Made by a program: the position numbers and the translations under genes. A stretch of DNA of 64,000 bases from Sphingobacterium daejeonense (lineage in GTDB: Bacteria; Bacteroidota; Bacteroidia; Sphingobacteriales; Sphingobacteriaceae), in NCBI RefSeq assembly GCF_901472535.1, contig NZ_LR590470.1, positions 2,604,001 to 2,668,000 of the forward strand, written 5' to 3'. Positions within the stretch are counted from its first letter, which is position 1. The number at the start of each line of letters is the position of its first letter. Below are positions 7,630 to 16,395 of the stretch, in pieces. The notes beneath the pieces were generated by a model. The model had not been told where the DNA came from, made no database searches, and saw nothing but the letters and a program-made list of their open reading frames with translations.

Positions 7630-8800
7630 ATGCAACACATTTTGAAGCTTTTAAAATGGCTAGGTATTATCCTTGCCTCCCTAATCATAGTCGTAATAAT
7701 CTATCTTTATGCAACAGGAAAAGATTTTTTAATCAAAGGTGTTTTATGTTACATATTTACATGGTCATAAAACAGCATATTTAGATGATTACAAACATTT
7801 TGACAATCACATTGTAGAGATTGGAACTTCACAGCCCTGGAACAAATCAAAAGAATACAATAGTGTTAAAGCCACAGATTCATTAAGAACAATCCATCAA
7901 AACACGAAGTCAATTGCCTATATGATTATCCATCAGGACAGCATTTGGTTTGAGGAATATTATGATGGATATTCTGACTCTTCAAGATCCAATTCATTTT
8001 CGATGGCTAAAAGCATGGTTTCTGCTTTGTTAGGAAAAGCTTTAGAGACTGGACAAGTAAAGAGTATCAATCAAAAGGTTATAGATTTTGTGCCTGAGCT
8101 AACAGGTCCTTATGCTGACTCCTTAAAGCTCGTCGATTTAGTTTCAATGAGTTCAGGAATGAAATGGGATGAAAGCTATTATGATCCATTTTCTATCACC
8201 ACTAGACTTTATTTTGATAATGATATCGTAGGGACCTTAGAACAAATGCCCATTGATAGCCCCCCGGGACAAAGTTTTAATTATAAAAGCGGAGACACTC
8301 AAGTCTTGGGAATAGCATTGCAGAGAGCGACAAATAAAACCTTGTCTGAATTATTATCGGAATATTTTTGGAAACCAATGGGTGCTGAACATCCTGCATT
8401 CTGGCAAGTTGATAGCAAGAAATATGGTATCGAAAAAGCATATTGTTGCGTCGCATCAAATGCCCGAGATTTCGCAAGGTTTGGGAAACTGTATTTACAG
8501 CATGGAAAATGGAATGGAGCATCCTTGTTAGATTCTTCATATGTACAGAAATCAGTTGTCAATACCTTTCCTGATTCCCCGCAATACGGATATGGCTGGT
8601 GGATAGGGAAATATCATGAAAAGGATTATTTCTATATGGACGGGCATTTAGGTCAATATGTTATTGTTATTCCAAAAGACGATCTAATAATTGTAAGATT
8701 GGGTCATGGTATTGATGGTAAACCTAGAACAGACCCCTCTTCAGCTTTTAATAATTTTATTGACCAAGCCTATGTAATGTTGGGAGACAGGATTAAATAA
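7630..8800 (+). CDS. Membrane-anchored serine hydrolase (class C beta-lactamase/penicillin-binding family), one frameshift
   Basis: The protein belongs to the class C beta-lactamase-related serine hydrolases (esterases, D-aminopeptidases, carboxypeptidases). From ATG at 7630 it starts with a basic stretch and a hydrophobic helix (LGIILASLIIVVIIYLY, about residues 10-27), predicting an inner-membrane anchor and a periplasmic catalytic domain. One surplus T near 7741 breaks the frame; removing it joins KGV to YVTYLHGHKTAYLDDY. The nucleophile motif is SMAKS, so the SxxK serine and lysine are present. A Tyr-Lys-Ser follows at FNYKSGD where the family has YxN, and HLGQ near the C-terminus may be the HxG equivalent. 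Total length is about 389 residues. Substrate is unknown. Confidence 0.8.
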
Positions 8801-8860
8801 AAAATGGCTAATCATAGGTTTTAAAACCCTAGTATAGATAATATTTGTAACTTTGTCTCA

Positions 8861-9529
8861 ATGAAAGAATTAGCCGTAATTTTTGATATGGACGGTGTTA
8901 TTGCTCATACAAATCCATATCACGCCAAAGCCTTCGAAGCATTTTTTGATAGATATGAAATTCCTTATACAGATGTAGAATTTGAAAAGCATATGTATGG
9001 GAAACATAATAGTTATATCATGACACATTTTTTCAACAGACCTATAGTTGGCGAAGAGCTAATTACTCTTGAAAATGAGAAAGAGGGACTATTTCGAGAG
9101 ATATATCAATCCGAAGCTAAGCCTATACCCTATTTACCTGAATTTTTAAATAATTTAAAAGAAAACCGGGTAAAACTTGGAGTAGCTACCTCTGCACCAA
9201 GAGCAAATATGGATTTGATCTTAGATTCCCTTGAAATTCGAGATTTCTTCCAATCGACACTTGGTTCTGAAAATGTTGAGCTTCATAAACCACATCCGGA
9301 AGTATACCTTAAATCTGCGTCTAACCTTGGGATCGATCCTCAATATTGTTTCGTTTTTGAAGATTCTTTTTCTGGAGTTACGGCAGGTAAAAATGCTGAA
9401 ATGAATGTTATTGGTGTTTTGAGTTCTCATAAAAAGGAAGATCTTCCAAAATGCCTAGCCTATATAGATAATTATCAGGACATGAATACTTCCATATTGA
9501 AAGAATTATTCAGGAAGAATGTGGAATAG
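8861..9529 (+). CDS. HAD-superfamily phosphatase, beta-phosphoglucomutase-like subfamily
   Basis: This cytoplasmic HAD hydrolase acts on a phosphorylated small molecule through an aspartyl-phosphate. Motif I is IFDMDGVIAHT (nucleophile Asp9, acid/base Asp11), motif II GVATSAPRAN, motif III a lysine in LHKPHPEVY, and motif IV VFEDSFSGVTAGKNAEM. A helical cap lies between about residues 18 and 85. Length (222) and cap type fit the beta-phosphoglucomutase/phosphatase-like group. The substrate is not predictable. The start has TAACTTTG five bases upstream. Its end overlaps the following exporter gene by 11 nt, which suggests translational coupling. Confidence 0.85.
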   Translation: MKELAVIFDMDGVIAHTNPYHAKAFEAFFDRYEIPYTDVEFEKHMYGKHNSYIMTHFFNRPIVGEELITLENEKEGLFREIYQSEAKPIPYLPEFLNNLKENRVKLGVATSAPRANMDLILDSLEIRDFFQSTLGSENVELHKPHPEVYLKSASNLGIDPQYCFVFEDSFSGVTAGKNAEMNVIGVLSSHKKEDLPKCLAYIDNYQDMNTSILKELFRKNVE

Positions 9530-10292
9530 CGTATTAGATCTAATTCCATCACCTGCTGCTTGGGCATTGTATTTTTTTTGTGCTATGCTCATCGGCGTTT
9601 CAAAAACTGGTATCCAGAATGTAGGAACATTTACTATTCCTTTGTTTGCTTTATTATTTGGCGCCAAGTTCTCCACAGGAATTGTACTTATCCTCTTATG
9701 CATGGCGGATTTAATGGCCGTAATATATTATCGGAAAGAATTTATTTGGTCAGAAGTAAAGACAATGCTCCCTTATGCGATAATTGGACTTATAATAGGC
9801 CTATTAGTTGGAGATTATATAGATGACAAGGCTTTTAAATTTATTATGGGAGCTTGTATTTTCATCAGTGTCGTACTCATGATTTGGGGGACAAATAAAG
9901 CCAAGAATAACAAACAAGGAAATGATTTCACTAACAAATGGTGGTATTCACCTTCATTTGGATTGTTGGTAGGGTTTTCCACTATGATAGGAAATGCAGC
10001 AGGTCCAGCGTTGACCATTTTCCTCCTTACAAGGAAACTTAAAAAAGTGACTTTAGTAGCTACAGGAGCATGGTTTATCATGATCCTAAATTTCTCAAAG
10101 ATACCTTTGCAATTATTAGTTTGGAAAAATCTTACCTGGGAAGGTATTATTCTTAATCTATTAGCCCTTCCATTTATCATATTAGGGGCTTATATCGGAA
10201 TCAAGATTGTCAAGGTAATACCTGAAAAGGAATTTAAGATAGTAATCTTAGCTTTAGTGATTATTTCATCTTTGATGTTGATGTTTGGATAA
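9519..10292 (+). CDS. TauE/SafE family sulfite/organosulfur anion exporter
   Basis: The 257-residue protein has about eight hydrophobic segments arranged as two repeats. Each opens with a glycine-rich loop (IGVSKTGIQNVGTFTIPLFALLFG and VGFSTMIGNAAGPAL; each run here is only a short extract), as in the TauE/SafE (DUF81) family. Members export sulfite, sulfoacetate or related anions across the inner membrane. The start ATG lies inside the preceding HAD gene in another frame. A convergent terminator follows at 10327. Substrate is inferred only at family level. Confidence 0.85.
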   Translation: MWNSVLDLIPSPAAWALYFFCAMLIGVSKTGIQNVGTFTIPLFALLFGAKFSTGIVLILLCMADLMAVIYYRKEFIWSEVKTMLPYAIIGLIIGLLVGDYIDDKAFKFIMGACIFISVVLMIWGTNKAKNNKQGNDFTNKWWYSPSFGLLVGFSTMIGNAAGPALTIFLLTRKLKKVTLVATGAWFIMILNFSKIPLQLLVWKNLTWEGIILNLLALPFIILGAYIGIKIVKVIPEKEFKIVILALVIISSLMLMFG

Positions 10293-10326
10293 GAATAATG
10301 ACCTGAAGTTTCATTTAACAAATAAA

Positions 10327-10356
10327 AAAAGCCTGAAACAAATTGTTTCAGGCTTT
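10327..10356. terminator. Bidirectional terminator between convergent genes
   Basis: Near-perfect inverted repeat: AAAAGCCTGAAACAA (10327-10341), one unpaired base, then TTGTTTCAGGCTTTT (10343-10357), with A-run and T-run flanks. It lies 34 nt after the TauE/SafE stop and 6 nt before the OmpA-like lipoprotein stop on the other strand, so it can serve both transcripts. Confidence 0.85.
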
Positions 10357-10362
10357 TATTTT

Positions 10363-11257
10363 TTAAAATGCCGCTGTGTCGGCTGGAGCTTCAGTATTTT
10401 CCGTTTCTGGAGCTTTATCAATTAACTCCATAAATTGATCTAATTTTGGTGTTATGATAATTTGGGTCCTACGGTTTTTAGATTTACCATCCGCTGTATT
10501 ATTACTTGCGACTGGGTTATATTCTCCTCTACCCACCTGCGGTTAAGCGTTTTGGATCAACTCCATAAGTATTTTGCAATGCCTGTACGACAGAAGATGC
10601 TCTCAACGTACTCAAATCCCAGTTGTTTCGGATATTAGCTTTGGAGATTGGGTCAGTATCTGTATTACCTTCGATTAACACATCATAATCCTTGTAATCT
10701 TGGATAATCTTAGCAATTTTGGATAACGTTTCTCCTGCACGGTCTGAAATTTCATAACTTCCGGATTTGTAAAGCATATTATCAGACAATGATATGTAAA
10801 CTACGCCCTTCAATACTTGGACATCTACATCTTGCATCTCTTCCCTGCTTAATGAACGTGTCAAATTGTTAGTCAACACCATATTAAGTGAGTCACTTTT
10901 TTGTTTAGTATTCACTAGGTGTTGAATATATTTATTTGATGCATTAATTTCATCAACCAGTTTAGAAATATTCACATTACCTTGAGTGTTTTGGCTGATA
11001 CTATTGTCCAATGTTCCTTGAAGTTTTGCCAATGCCTCTCTTAATCCAGCATTATTTTTACGCTCCTGTTCAAGTTGTTCTTCTAAACTTTTAACACGAG
11101 TTCTGCTTTCTGCAAGATCTAATTGACTCTGATTATATTTATCGCCGAGTTCTTTGTACTGGGCTTCTAAAGCCATATGAGTTTTCTTATTTACACCACA
11201 TGAGGAAATGAAGAGAACTGTCATCAGTAATAATGGTACGCTAATTCTTTTAATCAT
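10363..11257 (-). CDS. OmpA-family peptidoglycan-binding lipoprotein, one frameshift
   Basis: This is an envelope lipoprotein that probably ties the outer membrane to peptidoglycan. It starts with a lipoprotein signal ending in the lipobox ISSC (Cys20). A predicted coiled coil follows (about 25-110, heptads such as LGDKYNQSQLDLAESR), and then a C-terminal OmpA-like domain with the NTDTDP and NWDLSTLRASSVVQAL motifs and the ligand arginine in NRRTQI. The frame breaks in a CCC at 10532-10534. Removing one base joins RLTAGG to RGEYNPVASNNTADGK and gives about 297 residues ending PADTAAF. The domain order (lipobox, coiled coil, OmpA) is common in Bacteroidota. Confidence 0.87.
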
Positions 11258-11556
11258 AACGCTTGATTTTATTTGTATTCATTTAATGTTACGGTATTGT
11301 TAAGCAAAAGGAATGCCTTTTATATCATGCTAAAATTTCTTTTAAATTTATTTAACCAAAAAGTCCATTGATAATCATTCAAATGAGGTTTTAATGGTAT
11401 TCCTTTTTTTTAAATTTAATATGATTGGAGAAATTTTATACTAAAAAAGAAATAATTAGTTGCCTCAACTCAATAAAATATATGATAATCGATGTAGTGA
11501 AATTACGTTATCATACCTCATTGAAAAATCCATTAACTAGTTACTGTAACAGGAAA
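11258..11556. other. Intergenic region upstream of the OmpA-like gene
   Basis: About 300 nt of AT-rich DNA between the divergent lipoprotein gene and small RNA copy C. It should hold the lipoprotein promoter on the minus strand, but no full TTTG/TAnnTTTG pair was identified with confidence. No open reading frame or repeat was recognised. Confidence 0.4.
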
Positions 11557-11622
11557 TAAAAAAAGGCTTGAGATCGGGGAGATTTCAAGCCTTAACTAAC
11601 CAATTATTAACCTAAATTATGA
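11557..11622 (-). ncRNA. Candidate small RNA, copy C of a three-member family
   Basis: On the minus strand this copy carries CATAATTTAGGTTAATAATT, nearly the same as copy B at 4526-4593. It is followed by a hairpin (arms 11585-11593 and 11563-11571) with a 13-nt loop containing CTCCCCG, and then seven Ts. The stem differs from copy B but pairs perfectly. The promoter is weaker: TTTG is present but the -7 box is at best TAATTTAG, with an 18-nt spacer. This copy may be less active or decaying. Confidence 0.5.
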
Positions 11623-11727
11623 ATACTAGTTAACTTTCAAACTCCGTGCCAAAAAATATAATTAATAAATTTTTCATCATTTATTATTCTAAACCATAAA
11701 TACCAATCATTAATTTTAATTTTGTCT

Positions 11728-13038
11728 ATGCAACATTTAAATACATATTTAAAAAACTTGAATATCCAAGAACTTAATCCCATGCAAGAAGAAGTTCTTG
11801 AGAAATTCAACCCTGAAAAAAGATTTTGTTCTCTTATCCCCTACCGGATCTGGAAAAACATTAGCGTTCAGCTTATTACTATTCAACCTTCTTGGAGACA
11901 ATCTTTCTAAAGGAACCAACGGATTAATTGTTGTCCCTACCAGAGAACTGGCATTGCAGATCGAATCAGTGATTAAGCAGATGAACAGTTCGTTAAATGT
12001 TGCTTTACTTTATGGAGGTAATAACAATCAAATTGAAAAAGATAAGTTAAAACAACATCCACCATTAATTATTGGAACGCCAGGAAGGATAATCTATCAT
12101 ATTGAGAGAAATCCTGCGCTTCTTGAAAACTGCCATACTTTAGTCTTAGATGAATTGACAAATCCTTAGAATTGGGATTCCAAGACCAATTGAGTTATAT
12201 AGTTAAATCGGCTAGAGATGTTAGACATAAAATCTTAACATCGGCTACAGATATGGAAGAAATTCCCTCATTTCTGCAGTTGAATGATCCAATCAAACTT
12301 GATTACTTCGATTCCAATGGTCTAAGGCCTGATTTGTCATATTATAAAGTTATAAGCAGTTCTAAGCTTAAATTAGAATCCTTGTTTAAATTACTATGTA
12401 AAATCGGCAATGAGAGAGTCTTGGTATTTTGCAATCATAGAGAAGCTGTAGATAATATCTCTGATATTCTTGAAGGGAAAGGAATTGAGAGTATTCCTTA
12501 TCATGGGGGTTTAGAGCAGTTTATGCGCGAGTTGACGATTATAAAAATTAAAAATGGTAGTCAAAACATTTTAATAACAACTGATTTAGCAGCTAGAGGA
12601 TTAGATATTCCAGAAATGAACCATGTTGTTCATTATCAATTTCCATATAAAGAAGAAGATTTTATTCATAGAAACGGTCGAGCTGGCAGAAATGGGCAAA
12701 AAGGTTTTGTATATGGCATTTTAACTGAAGAGGATCGTGCTGCGAAGTATCTTGAAGAGGCTGAAACATTAGAACTTGGCGGATTTTACCCAATCCCTGA
12801 AGAACCTGAATTTAAAACTTTAAGAATTAATGCTGGAAAAAAACAAAAGGTAAATAAAATTGATATTGTTGGTTATATTTTAAATCTTCCAGAAATTTCA
12901 AAGGAAGATCTAGGACTGATAGTTGTCAAACCACATGATTCCTATGTAGCTATTCGAGCTGAAGTAGCAAATAAAGTGGTAAAGAATGGCAGTAATGGAA
13001 AAATTAAGGGTCAAAAAGTAAGAATAAGTTTAATTTGA
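11728..13038 (+). CDS. DEAD-box family ATP-dependent RNA helicase with DbpA-type C-terminal RNA-binding domain, two frameshifts
   Basis: This RNA helicase is likely involved in ribosome assembly or cold adaptation. Motifs in order: I SPTGSGKT, Ia VVPTRELALQ, Ib GTPGR, II (restored) LDEFD, III SAT, IV VFCNHREA, V TDLAARGLD and VI HRNGRAGRNG. The last ~70 residues fit the DbpA/CsdA RNA-binding domain. A surplus A near 11818 and a missing T near 12153 split it into three frames; correcting both gives one protein of about 436 residues. Motif II would read DEFD rather than DEAD. TAATTTTG ends three bases before the ATG. The stop overlaps the convergent coaD stop by 9 nt. It is closest to the DbpA/CshA-like group, but no specific name is justified. 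Confidence 0.85.
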
Positions 13039-13504
13039 TTTCTTAATGTGCTTTAAGATAATTGGAGAAACCAAATGACTGATATCACCACCATTTTTCC
13101 AAATATCTCTTACGATAGTTGAAGAAATATGAGCCTCTCCACTCCCTGCTTAGCAAGAAATAAGTTTCGATTTGAGGGGCTAATATTAAGTTATTTTGAG
13201 CAATTATATTTTCATAATCCAGGTCTGTACCATTACGTAAACCTCTGATAATATAATTTGCACCTATAGATTGACAATAATCTACAGTCAATCCATTATA
13301 GAAACTTACTTCTACCTGATCATTATCACTATAAAGTTCAGAAATGGATATTTTTCTACTATCTACATCCATCATCCCAACCTTTGAACTGTTTATTCCA
13401 ATTGCAATATAAATCTTATCAAAAAGTGGTAAAGCTCTATTTATTAAATCTTGGTGTGCTATTGTAAAGGGGTCAAATGAACCTGGAAAAACTGCTATTT
13501 TCAT
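13030..13504 (-). CDS. coaD: Phosphopantetheine adenylyltransferase, one frameshift near the C-terminus
   Basis: CoaD transfers AMP from ATP to 4'-phosphopantetheine, the penultimate step of coenzyme A synthesis. The start MKIAVFPGSFDPFTIAHQDL contains the nucleotidyltransferase T/HxGH-type motif in its Bacteroidota form (TIAH). RGLRNGTDLDYE is the family signature. The frame breaks near 13146; with one base removed it continues HISSTIVRDIWKNGGDIS to a stop at 13030, about 157 residues, the normal size. ISSTIVR is the conserved C-terminal motif. The gene is essential in bacteria, so a real disruption is unlikely. It forms a cluster with rsmD (2-nt gap) and the DUF3822 gene. Confidence 0.92.
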
Positions 13505-13506
13505 AA

Positions 13507-14040
13507 TTAGATAGAATAAAAACTAAATGATGAATTACCGTATTGTCTCATTTCTACAAAATTAGGGTGGTCTATCATTTTTCTGTTGCTTGGATGTTCA
13601 ATAATCAATATGCCACCTTCCTTTAATAAATCATTCTCTAGGACCAACTTTGGAAGCATAGGCAATTGTCCTAAATCATAAGGAGGATCAGCAAAAATCA
13701 AATCATATTTCTCCTTATCAGATTTTAAATACTTGAAAACATCAGCTTTTCTAGATTTTATCTGATTTAAATTTAGTTTTTTTGATGTTTCGTTAATATA
13801 CAAAATACATTTGCCATGTTGATCAATTGAATTGACCTTTTCTGCACCTCTAGATGCTAATTCAAAAGATATATTCCCTGTACCAGCAAATAAGTCTAAG
13901 CATACCATCCCGTCAAAATCAAACCTATTATTTAATATATTAAATAAAGCTTCCTTCGCAATGTCTGTAGTAGGTCTTACAGGAAGATTTTGTGGAGGAT
14001 TTAACCTCAGTCCGGCCGCTTTGCCTCCAATTATTCGCAT
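13507..14040 (-). CDS. rsmD: 16S rRNA (guanine(966)-N2)-methyltransferase RsmD
   Basis: RsmD methylates G966 of 16S rRNA in the assembled small subunit, using S-adenosylmethionine. The 177-residue protein starts MRIIGGKAAGLRL. It has the family RPTTDIAKEALFNIL segment (near 25), SAM-binding motif I LDLFAGTGNISFE (near 48) and the catalytic ADPPY (near 115). It is frame-intact. It overlaps the upstream DUF3822 gene by 10 nt and sits 2 nt from coaD; the rsmD-coaD pairing is widespread in bacteria. Confidence 0.95.
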   Translation of the reverse strand: MRIIGGKAAGLRLNPPQNLPVRPTTDIAKEALFNILNNRFDFDGMVCLDLFAGTGNISFELASRGAEKVNSIDQHGKCILYINETSKKLNLNQIKSRKADVFKYLKSDKEKYDLIFADPPYDLGQLPMLPKLVLENDLLKEGGILIIEHPSNRKMIDHPNFVEMRQYGNSSFSFYSI

Positions 14041-14816
14041 ATTGGTAAATCTAAAAGATAATGAGCCAGGAAAGTTTTTGATTCATCATCCAATGATTGA
14101 GCTGGACGTGATGCAGTGATTTCTATGACTTCTTTTGATAAATTCCTAAGTTTTTCAACTAAAGAATCATCAACTATAGTTCCCGAATATAAAATCTTAT
14201 TTACCTTTCCCTGGATTCCAAAAGTTTCAAATACATTCAGTATGAAATAACTTAAATCATCCTCACTCACTATTTCAAATGTATTGTAAAACTTAAATTG
14301 ACCATTTATAAATAAATAGATATCAGCTGAATTATCATCGAAAACAACTCCCAAAACTTCACCTTTTAAAGGTATATATGGTCTAGCTTGAACCAAGTTT
14401 AATTTAAATTCAGGAACAAATTTGGCATCGGGGAATAACGTGTTCCACCTATGGTATAATAAGACATCAAATTGAAATAAAGCTTCAATATTCAAGAAAT
14501 CAATCGTTGTCCTGCTCATTGCCTGAGAAGGATTTTCCATAAATTCTTGATATTTATCCAAATCTATTTCTTGAAATAAATCGTTGGGGATAAAGGTTAA
14601 ATTATGAGTAGGAATACTTACATATACATTTTGAAATGGTAAGCTCAATAATTTTAGTGCTTCTTCCGATGGATTGTGACTCTCAAAATTCATATAAACC
14701 AAAAGTTGGTTCTCTTGGTCTAAAACATAAAGCTTATCATATTGATAATTAGCTTTAACTATCAATGTATAGTGCGAGATATAATGTAAATGAAATTGTT
14801 TTGCAGTATAATTCAT
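14031..14816 (-). CDS. DUF3822 family protein
   Basis: A 261-residue cytoplasmic protein with no signal peptide or membrane segment. Its composition and short motifs (ISIPTHNLTFIP-like strand turns, YLFINGQFKFYNTFE, ILYSG) match the Bacteroidota DUF3822 family, which has an ASKHA-like, FtsA/PilM-type pattern of strands. No biochemical role is established. The gene overlaps rsmD by 10 nt and leads the DUF3822-rsmD-coaD cluster, an arrangement recalled from many Bacteroidota genomes, so co-translation with an rRNA methyltransferase is likely. Confidence 0.8.
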   Translation of the reverse strand: MNYTAKQFHLHYISHYTLIVKANYQYDKLYVLDQENQLLVYMNFESHNPSEEALKLLSLPFQNVYVSIPTHNLTFIPNDLFQEIDLDKYQEFMENPSQAMSRTTIDFLNIEALFQFDVLLYHRWNTLFPDAKFVPEFKLNLVQARPYIPLKGEVLGVVFDDNSADIYLFINGQFKFYNTFEIVSEDDLSYFILNVFETFGIQGKVNKILYSGTIVDDSLVEKLRNLSKEVIEITASRPAQSLDDESKTFLAHYLLDLPICE

Positions 14817-14887
14817 TCCTTGCAGATGGTATTAAACAAAAATAGTTTTTAAAATTGGATTGACCAACCTTTTGAATAACTTTGAAT

Positions 14888-16312
14888 GTGCACATAAAAA
14901 ATACGCTTTTACAACAATTTTCACATCAACCTACAATTCAACAAGAAAAAGTATTTGAAATCCTAGCAGACTTCATCCATACTTTCTCTGAAGACTCATG
15001 CTTCATTCTTAAAGGGTACGCAGGTACGGGTAAAACTAGTATGATAAGTGCGCTTGTGAAATCCCTTCCAAGATTCAACAAACGATCTGTGCTTCTTGCA
15101 CCAACAGGTCGTGCAGCAAAGGTCATGGCTTCCTACTCTGGAAGAAATGCGCTTACGATACACAAAAAAATATACAGAAAAAAAAATGCTGCTTCATTAG
15201 ACATGCAATTCAGTCTGGCTGAAAATCTTCATGAGAACACCTTATTTATTGTAGATGAAGCTTCTATGATCAGCAATGAAGGTTATTCCATGTTTTCAGA
15301 TGGCTTGCTCCATGATCTGATAAAATACGTTCAATCTGGTGAAAATTGCACTTTGATGCTGGTGGGTGATATTGCTCAATTACCACCAGTTGGCTTAGAA
15401 ACAAGCCCAGCTCTTGATTCTGAATACATGAATGCAGAATTTGGATTAGAGATATTTTCCTATGAGATGACTGATGTTGTGAGACAAGACAAGAATTCAG
15501 GGATTTTGTTTAATGCAACAAAGATTAGAAATGACATCCGATTGGATGAAGAATTCGCTGAATACAACTACCCTCAATTTATTACTAAGCCTTTTAGAGA
15601 CATCTATAGAATGAATGGTGAACGCCTGATTGAAGGATTGCATTATGCATATGACAAATTTGGCATTGAAAATTCTATGGTTATATGTCGATCAAATAGA
15701 TCAGCGAACTTATATAATCAAAATATCCGAAACCAAATTCTGTTTCGTGATGAAGAAATCACCGGTGGTGATATCATTATGGTTGTTAAAAACAATTATT
15801 ATTGGCTCCAAGACAACGATGAAAAAAACACTGGATTTATAGCCAATGGAGATATGGCTGTTATCAAAAAAGTCAGCAATATTCATGAGATGCACGGTTT
15901 TCGATTTGCAGACCTTTATTTGGAATTTATGGATAACAATGAAGGTGACGCAATTCGCTGTAGAGTTCTTCTTGATAGTCTCTACGTTGATTCACCAAAC
16001 CTTCCGTATGAAAAACAACAAGAATTGTATAATAGTATTGCACAAGATTATAGCGACATCTCCAATAAAAAAGATCGGATGGAAGCTATGAAAAAGGACC
16101 CCTATTACAATGCATTACAAATAAAATTCGCGTACGCTATTACTTGTCATAAGGCACAGGGTGGCCAATGGCCACTAGTATTTGTTGATCAAGGCTATAT
16201 GACTGATGAGATGTTGAATACGGAATTCATGAGATGGCTGTACACAGCTATTACTAGGGCATCCAAGGAATTATTCTTGGTGAATTTTAACGAAAAATTT
16301 TACGAAGCCTAA
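14888..16312 (+). CDS. RecD-like ATP-dependent DNA helicase (exodeoxyribonuclease V alpha-like, stand-alone)
   Basis: This superfamily 1B helicase is related to RecD2/Dda and probably acts in DNA repair or replication. Motifs are Walker A GYAGTGKTS (near residue 45), Ia LAPTGRAAKVM, Walker B IVDEASMIS, a GDIAQLPPVG motif III and a C-terminal UvrD_C-like region with ITCHKAQGGQW (motif V/VI) and YTAITRAS. The 474-residue length fits the small stand-alone forms. The start is uncertain. GTG at 14888 gives MHIKNTLLQQF and lies three bases after TAACTTTG; an in-frame TTG at 14882 overlaps that box and is less likely. It is divergent from DUF3822. Confidence 0.88.
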   Translation: MHIKNTLLQQFSHQPTIQQEKVFEILADFIHTFSEDSCFILKGYAGTGKTSMISALVKSLPRFNKRSVLLAPTGRAAKVMASYSGRNALTIHKKIYRKKNAASLDMQFSLAENLHENTLFIVDEASMISNEGYSMFSDGLLHDLIKYVQSGENCTLMLVGDIAQLPPVGLETSPALDSEYMNAEFGLEIFSYEMTDVVRQDKNSGILFNATKIRNDIRLDEEFAEYNYPQFITKPFRDIYRMNGERLIEGLHYAYDKFGIENSMVICRSNRSANLYNQNIRNQILFRDEEITGGDIIMVVKNNYYWLQDNDEKNTGFIANGDMAVIKKVSNIHEMHGFRFADLYLEFMDNNEGDAIRCRVLLDSLYVDSPNLPYEKQQELYNSIAQDYSDISNKKDRMEAMKKDPYYNALQIKFAYAITCHKAQGGQWPLVFVDQGYMTDEMLNTEFMRWLYTAITRASKELFLVNFNEKFYEA

Positions 16313-16395
16313 TCCTATCAAAAAAAATACAATTTCTCTTCGTAAAAAGAGTTTTAAAAGGATATTTTCGCAGAATTATCGACTAACAATTTATA

